Shown one piece after another: positions 47,638-56,043 of a DNA stretch of 61,787 bases. Both the position numbers and the translations under genes were made by a program. Below the pieces are notes generated by a model. It saw only the letters and a program-made list of their open reading frames with translations, ran no database searches and was not told where the DNA came from. The stretch is from CAVORB01 sp963736235. Its GTDB lineage: Bacteria > Pseudomonadota > Gammaproteobacteria > Chromatiales > Chromatiaceae. The DNA lies in assembly GCA_963736235.1 (NCBI GenBank), contig CAVTOR010000007.1, positions 1 to 61,787 on the forward strand, written 5' to 3'. Numbering within the stretch: the first letter of the stretch is position 1; every line of letters begins with the position of its first letter.

Positions 47638-48875
47638 GGAAGCTCTCCAGCGGCTTGGTTGTATTGGGCGATGGCGCGTTGACGCAGGATCTTGAGCTGC
47701 TGTTCCGCGCGCTCGGCGGCGAAGGCGAGAGACTGCACCCGCTGCAGGCCCGTGAGGTCGATCTCCCCGAGGTCGAAGGCGCGGCGCGCCAGGTGCAGAT
47801 TCTCGGCGGCGATGCGGTTTTGTTCCTTGGCCTGGGAGAGACGCCGCCCGATGGTCTCGAGCTCATGCGCGGCGGTGCGCAACTCGGTGGACAGTTGCCG
47901 CGCCAAGCCGACGCGGGCGGCCTCGGTCTCGGCCAGGGCGGTCCCGGCCGTCGCCACCTCCGGCTTGGCGGCGGGCCCGATGTTGAACGGGATGCGTACC
48001 GCGACCTGAACGCTGTCGTTGTAGTCTTCTCCGGCCGCGCCGCGCTCGCGCTTGCCGCCGATGAGTAGCTCGGGATTGCCACCCGCCGAGCGGCTGGCCA
48101 CGCCCAGCTTGGCCTGCGCGGTCGAAACCTGGGCGTCCGCGTCCGCGAGCAACGGGTGGGCGGGCGTGATCGCCTGTTGCGCGCTCCGGGGTTCTTCCGG
48201 ATCGCCGGGGAGCTGATCGAGTCCGGTTAGCGCTTGATAGCGCAGCAGGGCGTGCTCGGCCTCGGACTCTGCCTTGATGTAGTCGGTTTCCTTGCGCAAG
48301 GTCTCCTCCCGGGAGAGCAATGCATCCGTCTTCGCCAACTCCCCGGCCTCGACCCGTTTCTCCACGTCCAGTCGCAAGGCGCGGGCCGTCTCCCACTCCT
48401 TTTTCACCAGCCGCAGCTCGTTGCGCAGATAGACGACCTCCCAGACGGCATCCCGCACCCGGCCGGCAACCGTCAGCGCCAGGGCGCCGCGGGAGCGCTC
48501 CAGGCCGGCCCGCCGGGCCTCCGCGGCCCGCTGCTCCGCCGCCCGCTGGCCGGGACGCCACAAGGGCAGCTCGACGTCCGCCTCCATCTCCTGCAGCCCG
48601 TCGTCGCTGCCCAGGGCATCGCTGCGGTAGAGCCCGTACAGCGCCGGCGGACCGGAAAGCAGCCCGCGGGCGCGCTCCTGGAAGGCGTCGACCTCCTCTC
48701 CGCGAGAGGTCAGGACCAGGCCCTGCGGATCGCGCTCGAGGGCATGCTGGACAACCTCCCGCAGGGTAGGCGGCCGCGTCCCATCAGGTACTCCGGCGCC
48801 GGATGCCGAAGCCATGGGCGCGGCGCTCAAAAACAGCGATAGCAGGCTGCCCATCAATGGTGCGTATCTGAACAC
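47634..48875 (-). CDS. czcC: TolC-family outer-membrane efflux protein (CzcC type)
   Basis: This 413-residue outer-membrane channel protein completes the Czc system. I start it at the GTG at 48875: GGAG lies 9 bases before it and it opens a signal peptide (MFRYAPLMGSLLSLFLSAAP). The open frame itself extends further but without signal features. Two OEP-type helical hairpin repeats are visible, at about residues 60-235 and 255-410 (ELPLWRPGQRAAEQRAAEAR and VRIPFNIGPAAKPEVATAG start the strands before long helices). It is the first gene of the operon czcC-czcB-czcA-DUF3240. Confidence 0.85.
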   Translation of the reverse strand: MFRYAPLMGSLLSLFLSAAPMASASGAGVPDGTRPPTLREVVQHALERDPQGLVLTSRGEEVDAFQERARGLLSGPPALYGLYRSDALGSDDGLQEMEADVELPLWRPGQRAAEQRAAEARRAGLERSRGALALTVAGRVRDAVWEVVYLRNELRLVKKEWETARALRLDVEKRVEAGELAKTDALLSREETLRKETDYIKAESEAEHALLRYQALTGLDQLPGDPEEPRSAQQAITPAHPLLADADAQVSTAQAKLGVASRSAGGNPELLIGGKRERGAAGEDYNDSVQVAVRIPFNIGPAAKPEVATAGTALAETEAARVGLARQLSTELRTAAHELETIGRRLSQAKEQNRIAAENLHLARRAFDLGEIDLTGLQRVQSLAFAAERAEQQLKILRQRAIAQYNQAAGELP

Positions 48876-49137
48876 GGGTCTGGTCTCCGGTCGAACGGAT
48901 GGCGTGACGGCATGGGTGCGGGCACTGGCCGGAATTCGGGGGATGTTACCAGGGCAACCTGAAACCAAGCTGATCGGTTCCGATCCACTGCCCACAGGGG
49001 TAACGGGCGCGGCCCCGACACCCCTTGGCGAGTCGCTTACGAGCCAGTGCAGCAGCGTCCCGCCCACTGCGCTATAGTCTGCTCCGCTTCGCCGCCCTCG
49101 CCCTTGTGTTCCGTCAATCCAACCCCTGGGCCGCTAC

Positions 49138-50079
49138 ATGACGCCAGAAATCGCACGCCTGCTCCGGATCGCCACCTATGCATCGGTCGCGACGGCCTCG
49201 GTTCTGATCGTCGCAAAGCTGGTGGCCTGGCTCCTGACCGGCTCGGTCAGCGTCCTGGCCTCGCTGGTGGATTCCCTGATGGACGTCGGCGCTTCCCTGG
49301 TGAACCTGTTCGCGGTGCGCTATTCCCTGATGCCGGCGGACGACGAGCACCGCTTCGGTCACGGCAAGGCGGAGGCACTGGCCGGCCTTGGCCAGGCCAC
49401 CTTTATCGTCGGTTCGGCGGTGTTCCTGGTGCTGCATGCGATCGATCGACTGCTGCATCCGCAGCCCTTGGCGCAGGTCGGTGTGGGGCTCGCGGTGATG
49501 CTGTTCGCGATCGCCGCGACCGTGATCCTGCTCCTCGTCCAACATCACGTTATCCGGCGCACCCACTCCACCGCCATTCGCGCCGATGCCCTGCACTACG
49601 CCACCGATCTGGCGACCAACAGCGCGACCGTGGCGGCGCTGCTCCTGGCGCAGCTCGGCTGGCCCGGGCTGGACCCGATATTCGCCCTGGGCATCGCCGC
49701 CTTCATCCTCTACAGCGCCGGACGCATTGCGCACGATGCGGTGCAACTGCTGATGGATCATGAGCTGCCGGACGAGGAACGCGCGCACATCACGGCCACC
49801 ATTAGCGAGACGCCCGGGGTGCTGGGCGTACATGGACTGCGCACCCGGCAATCGGGCCAGACCAAGGTGATTCAGCTCCACCTCGAGCTCGCCGACGGCC
49901 TCTCGCTCATCGAGGCGCACCGCATCTCGACCATCGCCGAGGAGCGGCTACGCGTCGAATTCCCCTACGCGGACATCATCATTCATCAGGACCCGGCCAG
50001 CCTCGGCGATGAAGACCAGGGAACGTCGCACCACCCGTCGCCGACTGAACATGCGGTTGACGCGGTCGTTCCGCGATGA
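49138..50079 (+). CDS. Cation diffusion facilitator (FieF/CzcD-like metal/H+ antiporter)
   Basis: This 313-residue inner-membrane transporter has six helices. Metal-site motifs are DSLMDVGASL in TM2 and HYATDLATN in TM5, so both carry the D/D or H/D pairs that bind Zn2+ or Fe2+. HRFGHGKAEALAGL follows TM2 as in FieF. The C-terminal cytoplasmic domain (about residues 215-300) is the CDF dimerisation domain. The family exports Zn, Fe, Cd or Mn. It is divergent from the czc operon across 262 bases, so the two may share a metal-responsive control region. Confidence 0.9.
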   Translation: MTPEIARLLRIATYASVATASVLIVAKLVAWLLTGSVSVLASLVDSLMDVGASLVNLFAVRYSLMPADDEHRFGHGKAEALAGLGQATFIVGSAVFLVLHAIDRLLHPQPLAQVGVGLAVMLFAIAATVILLLVQHHVIRRTHSTAIRADALHYATDLATNSATVAALLLAQLGWPGLDPIFALGIAAFILYSAGRIAHDAVQLLMDHELPDEERAHITATISETPGVLGVHGLRTRQSGQTKVIQLHLELADGLSLIEAHRISTIAEERLRVEFPYADIIIHQDPASLGDEDQGTSHHPSPTEHAVDAVVPR

Positions 50080-50203
50080 CCCTGCGGTCCTCATCGCGGA
50101 CAACACGCCTCTACCCGTCACCGCTTGAGAAGCCCCACCCGATCGTGATTTCCGGTAGCATGTCCCGCAGGTCGTTTTTCCGATTGCCGAAGGGTACGGG
50201 AGC

Positions 50204-50776
50204 ATGGAGATACTGATTGCGGGACTGATCGTTTTCCTGGGCGTGCATTCGATCTCGATCGTCAACGCCCCTTGGCGGGACCAGGTAGCCGCGCGTCTGG
50301 GCGACCAGAAGTGGCAGGGAATCTACGGGATCGTGGCCCTCGCCGGATTCGTGTTGATCGTCTGGGGGTATGGGCTAGCGCGGCAGGAGCCCGTGTTCCT
50401 GTACGTGCCGCCGGTCTGGCTGCGACACCTCACGCTGCTGCTCATGGTGCCGGTCTTCCCCCTGCTGCTTGCCGCCTACCTTCCCGGCCGCATCCAATCG
50501 GCCACGAAGCACCCGATGCTGGCGGCGGTCAAGCTCTGGGCTCTCGCCCACCTGCTTGCCAACGGAACGCTGGCAGACGTGGTGCTCTTCGGGTCCTTCC
50601 TGGCGTGGGCCGTGGCGGACCGGATCTCGATGAAGCACCGGGTTCAGCGTCCGGTACCTGGGGCACCGCCGTCGAAGCTGAACGACATCATCGCCATCGT
50701 CGCGGGACTCGCCCTGTACGTCGCGTTCGTCCTCTGGCTCCACCGCTGGCTGATCGGCGTACCGCCGGTCGGGTGA
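50204..50776 (+). CDS. NnrU-family membrane protein
   Basis: This 190-residue integral membrane protein of the NnrU family has about five or six helices (for example residues 3-20, 45-65, 75-95 and 160-185). NnrU is linked to denitrification in alphaproteobacteria and resembles the isoprenoid/methyltransferase-like membrane fold; its biochemical role is unknown. Family segments are GVHSISIVNAPWRDQVAARL and KHPMLAAVKLWALAHLLANG. It starts at an ATG after GGGAGC, 124 bases downstream of the CDF gene. Confidence 0.82.
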   Translation: MEILIAGLIVFLGVHSISIVNAPWRDQVAARLGDQKWQGIYGIVALAGFVLIVWGYGLARQEPVFLYVPPVWLRHLTLLLMVPVFPLLLAAYLPGRIQSATKHPMLAAVKLWALAHLLANGTLADVVLFGSFLAWAVADRISMKHRVQRPVPGAPPSKLNDIIAIVAGLALYVAFVLWLHRWLIGVPPVG

Positions 50777-51198
50777 TCAGAATACCGAGGCGCCCGGGAC
50801 CCACTCCGAGTTCGCCATTGGCGCTCCGCGGCTTCCGCTGAGGCGGACATTGGATCGAAGCGACCCCGACAAGGGCCGCCGACCGAGGAACCCATGGGCC
50901 ACCGGACCTGAGACTTCACGCGGACTTGCGGTTGGCGATGCGCCCGCCGAGCCGCCACTATGACTGTTCGATGGTGATTGCTGCCGCTGGGGTCTGCTGG
51001 CCGATCGGCTGCGTAAGGACGATCCGGTCGGCAGGCTTCCGGCCAAGGACCGCTCCTGTACAAGAGCTGCCGGTTGGCCCTGTGGCAACGGCTGGAAAGC
51101 CGGGACCCCTGAGGCTCAAACTGCGCGGGGCACCAAGGCAGCAGAGTGTTTCCTGTTCAGTAGCGACGCCTACGCGATTCTCCTTCCATCGTGGTTTC
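50777..51198. other. Intergenic region downstream of the CDGSH-TPP gene
   Basis: About 420 bases between convergent gene ends. One forward frame has a short stretch of protein-like sequence (WGLLADRLRKDDPVGRLPA near 50985-51045), perhaps a relic, but no gene is supported and no clear terminator is seen. Confidence 0.4.
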
Positions 51199-53439
51199 TC
51201 AGATCAACTCCACGTCCGCAACCACATCGATCAGCGCCGGCCCAGTGTGAGCGATGGCCCGCTCCAACGCGTCCGAAAGCTCGTCTAAACGTTCGACCCG
51301 GATGCCAAGACCTCCACTACTCTCGGCATAAGCGGCAAAGTCCGGGTTCCTTAGGCTGGTTTGCCAGACCGGCCACTGGCCCGCCCGCTGCTCCTTGCTG
51401 ATCTTCCCGAGCTCGGCGTTGTTCAACAGCACATGGCAGATGTCCATTTCGTACTGTACGGCAGTCGTGAGCTCGGCCATGTACTGACCGAAACCACCGT
51501 CCCCGCTGACTGAAATCACCTTGCGACCGTGGAAATCGGCCTGCACCTGGGTAGCCGCCCATGCGCCCATCGCGGCCGGGAATGCGAACCCGATCGAGCC
51601 GAGGTAACCCGACATCAGCACCCGCTGCCCACGGCATTCGAAGTATCGCCCGAACGAGTAGGTGTTGTTGCCCACATCCACCGCGATGACGGCGTCGGCC
51701 GGAGCGACCCGGGACAGCATCTCGAACAAAACCGCGGAGTTGATGCCCTTGCCACGGTTGCGCTCACGCCGCCGTGCCTTCTCGTCACGCCAGATTCCCC
51801 AACGCTCAACCAACTCTGGTCGCTGGTCATCAACGCCCCGCGTATCCGGCAACGCGCGCCACAGCCACTCGGCGGTCAAGCCGATCTCGCCGAGGACAGG
51901 CACTTCGACCGAGTGGAACTTGCCCAATGTCATCGAATCGTAGTCGACCTGAATGATGGGCTTCTTCGAAGTGATCCCGGTGTGGTTGGAGAAGCTCGCC
52001 CCAAACACGAGCAACAGATCAGCTTCATTCATGCACCAGCTCGCGACCGGTGTGCCGCTGCGTCCGAGCACGCCGGCCGCATGCGGGTGATCGTCGGCAA
52101 TCTGGCCCTTGGCCTTGAAGGTGGTCAATACCGGCGCCTTCAGCTTCTCGGCAAGTTTGATCACGTATTCCATTCGCCCGAGCGCTCCATAGCCGACGAT
52201 GACAACGGGGCGCTTAGCGTCCTTGAGTCTCTGCAGCGCAGCTGCCAACGTGTCGGTGGCCGGCAGCATATGGCGATCGCCGAGCCGGCCGTCCGGGGTC
52301 CCCGCCTCGACACCGTCAGCGGCCGGGAGTGTTTGCACCTCGTCGGGGAATATCAGGTGAGCGACGTCGCGCTCTACAACCGCGTTCTTGCAGGCGAGAT
52401 TCATCAGTTCCACATGGTTGGAGTCGCGCAAGACAGTCTGGCTGAAGCGCGCCACCGGGGCGAAGGCGCTGGCGAGGTCGATTTCCTGGAAAGCGCCGGG
52501 ACCGAGCACCTGGGTATTGACCTGACCAGTCAGCGCGAGGATCGGTGCGCGGTCAACCTTGGCGTCCCACAGCCCAGTGAGCATGTTCGTGGCGCCCGGC
52601 CCGGCAATGCTCATACACGCAGCCGGTTTTCCGCACAGCTTGGCATAGCCCGACGCGGCGAACGCGGCGGCGCCCTCGTGCCGTATGCCGATGTACTTCA
52701 GGTTCCCTTGCTCCTCCTGCAGCCTCAGCGCATCGGCCAAGCCAAGATTCGAGTGGCCAACCATGCCGAAAACGTGCGTGACGCCCCAGTTGACCATGGT
52801 TCGGACCATACGGTCGCTGACGGTCGGTTTCCGCTCGGACGGTCCGCTTACCGCAACATAGATGCCGTCGTCACGCTGTTCGACGGGGTAGGTCCGCACG
52901 CCATCGTCGTGCTTTCCGGGCGATCTGCCGGTCAAGGGGTGGAAATCCCATCCATGCCAAGGGCAACGGAGCCAGCAGTCGTCGTCGCCCTCGTTGCACT
53001 CGATACTGCCTTCCCCCAAAGGCCCCCCTTGGTGTGGACAGGCGTTGTCGAGTGCACCGATCTCGCCGCGATGACAGGTCAGGGCGATGCTTTGTGTCCC
53101 GGCCTGTACCGCGCGAACCTCACCGTCGTGCAACTCGTCCACGTCTGCAACCCTATACCAGACCTCCTTCGTGCCCTTCCGCGCTTCGAGGTCTTCCCGC
53201 GAAATTCGATTGTGCGAGCCGTCGCACAGCGGTGGGTTGGCGCTACGTTTGCACAGGCAGAAGAATACCTTGCCGTCTTTCTCCGCAGTAAAGCCAACCG
53301 GCTCGAAGTCCGTACCCTGGTGTGAGCCGTCACAGAACGGTTGCTTCTTGGACCGCCCGCAGCTGCACCACCAAACGGTCTCACCCGCCTTCAGGTCTAC
53401 TGCCATGGGCTTGGTGTCGGCGATATCGGGTTTGCTCAT
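51199..53439 (-). CDS. CDGSH-CDGSH-Rieske-TPP enzyme fusion (acetolactate-synthase-fold)
   Basis: This 746-residue cytoplasmic protein has four modules. Two CDGSH [2Fe-2S] domains have ligands C25, C27, C36, H40 and C61, C63, C72, H76. A Rieske domain (about 92-195) has C134-P-H136 and C159-P-W-H162; 22 residues separate the pairs, more than usual, and the insert has two further cysteines (C148, C155). A full TPP enzyme follows (about 205-745), with the cofactor-activating glutamate E255 in RHEGAAAFAASGYAK and the TPP/Mg motif GDG(646-648)-x24-NN(673-674). The fold is that of acetolactate synthase, pyruvate oxidase and Xsc. Electrons from a 2-oxo-acid or similar substrate could leave through the Fe-S modules. 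It overlaps the upstream FMN-enzyme gene by ATGA. Substrate unknown; not a standard IlvB. Confidence 0.9.
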   Translation of the reverse strand: MSKPDIADTKPMAVDLKAGETVWWCSCGRSKKQPFCDGSHQGTDFEPVGFTAEKDGKVFFCLCKRSANPPLCDGSHNRISREDLEARKGTKEVWYRVADVDELHDGEVRAVQAGTQSIALTCHRGEIGALDNACPHQGGPLGEGSIECNEGDDDCWLRCPWHGWDFHPLTGRSPGKHDDGVRTYPVEQRDDGIYVAVSGPSERKPTVSDRMVRTMVNWGVTHVFGMVGHSNLGLADALRLQEEQGNLKYIGIRHEGAAAFAASGYAKLCGKPAACMSIAGPGATNMLTGLWDAKVDRAPILALTGQVNTQVLGPGAFQEIDLASAFAPVARFSQTVLRDSNHVELMNLACKNAVVERDVAHLIFPDEVQTLPAADGVEAGTPDGRLGDRHMLPATDTLAAALQRLKDAKRPVVIVGYGALGRMEYVIKLAEKLKAPVLTTFKAKGQIADDHPHAAGVLGRSGTPVASWCMNEADLLLVFGASFSNHTGITSKKPIIQVDYDSMTLGKFHSVEVPVLGEIGLTAEWLWRALPDTRGVDDQRPELVERWGIWRDEKARRRERNRGKGINSAVLFEMLSRVAPADAVIAVDVGNNTYSFGRYFECRGQRVLMSGYLGSIGFAFPAAMGAWAATQVQADFHGRKVISVSGDGGFGQYMAELTTAVQYEMDICHVLLNNAELGKISKEQRAGQWPVWQTSLRNPDFAAYAESSGGLGIRVERLDELSDALERAIAHTGPALIDVVADVELI

Positions 53440-54989
53440 CGATCATTTCCTTCCAGCTGTAATCCGGAAAACCGAACACCGGAGATCTTTGCCATCTCGC
53501 CACTCAAGGTCGCGAGCTCTTCTCCGGAAAACTGCCGGAGATGCGTATGCCCGCAGGCCTTCGCCATGACCTTCATCAGCTCCACCGAGCTGGACAGAAA
53601 GCGTTGCAGTCGATCTGCGGATTGCTCGATATCAAGTCGGCGCCTCAACTCGGGCTTCTGGGTCGCGATACCGGCGGGACAGTTGTTCGTATTGCAGATC
53701 CTGGCGCCGACGCAGCCGATGGCCTGCATGGCACTGTTGGCGATGGCAATGCCATCGGCGCCCATTGCCATTGCCTTGACAAAATCGGTCGGCACTCTGA
53801 GACCACCGGTGATGATCAGGGTTACCCGTCGCCCAAGGCCTTCCTGATCGAGATAGCGTCTTGCACGGGCCAGCGCCGGAATTGTGGGTACGCTGATATG
53901 GTCGCGGAACATGAGCGGCGCGGCCCCTGTGCCGCCGCCGCGCCCGTCGAGAATGATGTAGTCGGCGCTCGCCCGAAGCGCAAACGCGATGTCCCGTTCT
54001 ATATGGTTGGCGCTCAGCTTGAACCCAATCGGTATGCCCCCGGTGATCTCGCGCACGCGATCCGCGAAGCGCTTGAAGTCCGCCGGAGTGACCAGGTCGG
54101 TGAAGGTGGGCGGCGAAATAGCCGGCGTTCCCTCGGGGATACCCCTGACCTCTGAGATCTTTCCCCGGTTCTTGACGCCGGGGAGGTGACCGCCGGTTCC
54201 CGTTTTCGCTCCCTGTCCCCCTTTGAAGTGAAACGCCTGGACTTTCGGCAGGAGATCCTCTCTGTAGCCGAATTTCGCACTGGCCAGTTCATACAGGTAT
54301 CGGCTGTTGGCTTCCTGCTCCTCCGGGAGCATTCCGCCTTCGCCGGAGCAGATGCCGGTACCGGCCAGCTCGGCGCCTTTGGCCAAGGCGATCTTGGCTT
54401 CCTCCGAGAGGGCGCCGAAGCTCATGTCGGAGACGAACAGGGGGATGTGCAATACCAGCGGCTTTTCGGCCTCCGGGCCGATGACCATTTCCGTACCCAC
54501 CGCCGTGTCTTCAGGGAGCGGCTTGCGGTCCAGCTGCGCCACCATGATCTGGATGTCGTCCCAGTGCGGGAGTCGATCCCGCGGCACACCCATTGCGGCC
54601 ATTGGTCCGTGACGGCCCATCGAGCCGAGCCCCTCGCTCGCCAGCTGGTGGATGAGCTCGAGGGTCGGCTCTTGCTTGGTGTTGCGGGCCGGGGGCTGGC
54701 CTTCTGACCTGATAACTTGTCCCGGTCCCTCCTTGCCGACCTGACTGTCGGAGAAACTGGTATGTGTGCCGTCGCAGAAAGGCGCGTTGGCGGTGTGCTT
54801 GCAGGCGCACAGGAAAGCCTCCTGGTCTTTGTCGACGACGATGACGCGTGGGGTGAAAGGCGTTCCAACGTGCGAGCCATCGCAGAAGGGCTGACTGAGC
54901 GACCGCCCACAGGTACAGAAGTGGTATTCCTGACCCTTCGCGAGCTGGACCTTGACGGGTTTGTTGTCCGCAATTACTGGTTTTGCCAT
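53436..54989 (-). CDS. CDGSH-CDGSH-FMN glutamate-synthase-like fusion
   Basis: This 517-residue protein has two N-terminal CDGSH [2Fe-2S] domains with ligands at C25, C27, C36, H40 and C61, C63, C72, H76, the same numbers as in the TPP fusion. About half of the first 76 residues are identical between the two. From about residue 105 it is the FMN-binding barrel of glutamate synthase (FKGGQGAKTGTGGHLPG, GFKLSANHIERD, LDGRGGGTGAAP). It has the [3Fe-4S] motif C426-x5-C432-x4-C437. The glutaminase domain and the beta-helix of GltB are absent, so it cannot use glutamine by itself. The ATG at 54989 is chosen because the CDGSH module begins there; no strong ribosome site is seen. First gene of the operon. 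Confidence 0.9.
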   Translation of the reverse strand: MAKPVIADNKPVKVQLAKGQEYHFCTCGRSLSQPFCDGSHVGTPFTPRVIVVDKDQEAFLCACKHTANAPFCDGTHTSFSDSQVGKEGPGQVIRSEGQPPARNTKQEPTLELIHQLASEGLGSMGRHGPMAAMGVPRDRLPHWDDIQIMVAQLDRKPLPEDTAVGTEMVIGPEAEKPLVLHIPLFVSDMSFGALSEEAKIALAKGAELAGTGICSGEGGMLPEEQEANSRYLYELASAKFGYREDLLPKVQAFHFKGGQGAKTGTGGHLPGVKNRGKISEVRGIPEGTPAISPPTFTDLVTPADFKRFADRVREITGGIPIGFKLSANHIERDIAFALRASADYIILDGRGGGTGAAPLMFRDHISVPTIPALARARRYLDQEGLGRRVTLIITGGLRVPTDFVKAMAMGADGIAIANSAMQAIGCVGARICNTNNCPAGIATQKPELRRRLDIEQSADRLQRFLSSSVELMKVMAKACGHTHLRQFSGEELATLSGEMAKISGVRFSGLQLEGNDR

Positions 54990-56043
54990 TTTCGATAATC
55001 CGTGCAGTTGCTTCGTCACGCCAGCGACGGCGAGCAAAATCGGTGGCGGCCACCAGGCCGCCCAGCTGGCGGTGCTTCCTCCGGGCTTGCGTCTACGGGC
55101 GACTGGGCCAAAAGGCCGGCTTAGGAACCGGGACCATGGATTTCATCACGCGGGGATTGCGTGTTGGTGGGCCCCATTCCGTGCCCACCCGGATCATCCG
55201 ATGCTGCATGACCAAGGTGATGAAGGAGTGAATGCTCGCGTACTTGCCTGCGCCCCCTTCGTCGTGCGGCCGTATGCGCTGCGACTCACCACTCCGCCTT
55301 CCTTCATGCTTGACTTCGTTTCACTCCTTCGGTGTTCGGTCTGAATCGGTCGTCAGTCAAGGCAAGTCGAAAAGCAGCTGTAGGGACAACGGAGACGCCT
55401 GAAAGAAAAGCAAGCGCAGGCCGCCGAGGCGCGTCCTAGACTATCGCAACGGGGATCCTTTTGCCGAGGTAGGCGGAAAGAAACCTACGCGACCAATGGA
55501 AACTACGCTGCTCCGTCGAAGTCGGGTCGGTTTCCGGGGGTTCTCAGCGCACCCCCATCATTGGCGGGAGCAGTTCTGCAAAACCACACAACCCTCGTTC
55601 TTGCACGAAACGGCATTCGCTGTTTGTATTCCCGAGTAAGGAACTCAAGAATTCGCAACGACAGAGGATTCCCCATGATCGATACCGTACGAGATCGACT
55701 CAACGTGGAGGCATTCTTGCGCACATCCGCGCAGTACCTCGGCGTGCCCTATCGGCCCATCCCCGCCATACGCGCACGGTCCCTTTGTCGGACGCCCATC
55801 GGGCAAAGTGGCATGCGCGATGTGGCAACCCCGCCGCGGATCGTGCCGGCACAGCTATAGCCCGTTTACGCCCACGGCATATCGTCGGCAAACTCACCAG
55901 CGCCGGACGAGTGCGCGCTGGTGACCACAGGCTCCACAGAACCCGAAGAGCGCGACCCGAACCGCCCCCGCAACCCCAACGAGCCGCCGCAGCCGGCCTT
56001 ATCCGGACGGTAAAGCTGACGACGAAACAGCGACGAGGTAAAC
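54990..56043. other. Gene-poor interval upstream of the CDGSH operon
   Basis: About 1 kb with no supported gene. A weak inverted pair (TGAAGGAGTGA at 55221-55231 and TCACTCCTTC at 55321-55330) brackets some 90 bases. A forward frame at 55676-55860 begins MIDTVRDRLNVEAFLRTSAQ, which is protein-like, then loses that look; it may be a relic. The promoter of the CDGSH operon must lie near 55000-55100. Confidence 0.45.

Noticed and set aside
51529..53325. 598-residue forward open frame opposite the CDGSH-TPP gene
   Set aside because: It is the shadow of a gene with clear catalytic motifs; no signal, domain or ribosome site supports it.
51199..53439. Calling the TPP enzyme IlvB, PoxB or Xsc
   Set aside because: The TPP fold is shared by all three. 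The CDGSH and Rieske modules are foreign to each of them, and there is no IlvN partner or sulfonate gene beside it.
55201..55340. Insertion-sequence ends suggested by a short inverted pair
   Set aside because: The arms are only 10-11 bases, the enclosed 90 bases hold no transposase, and no target-site duplication is visible.
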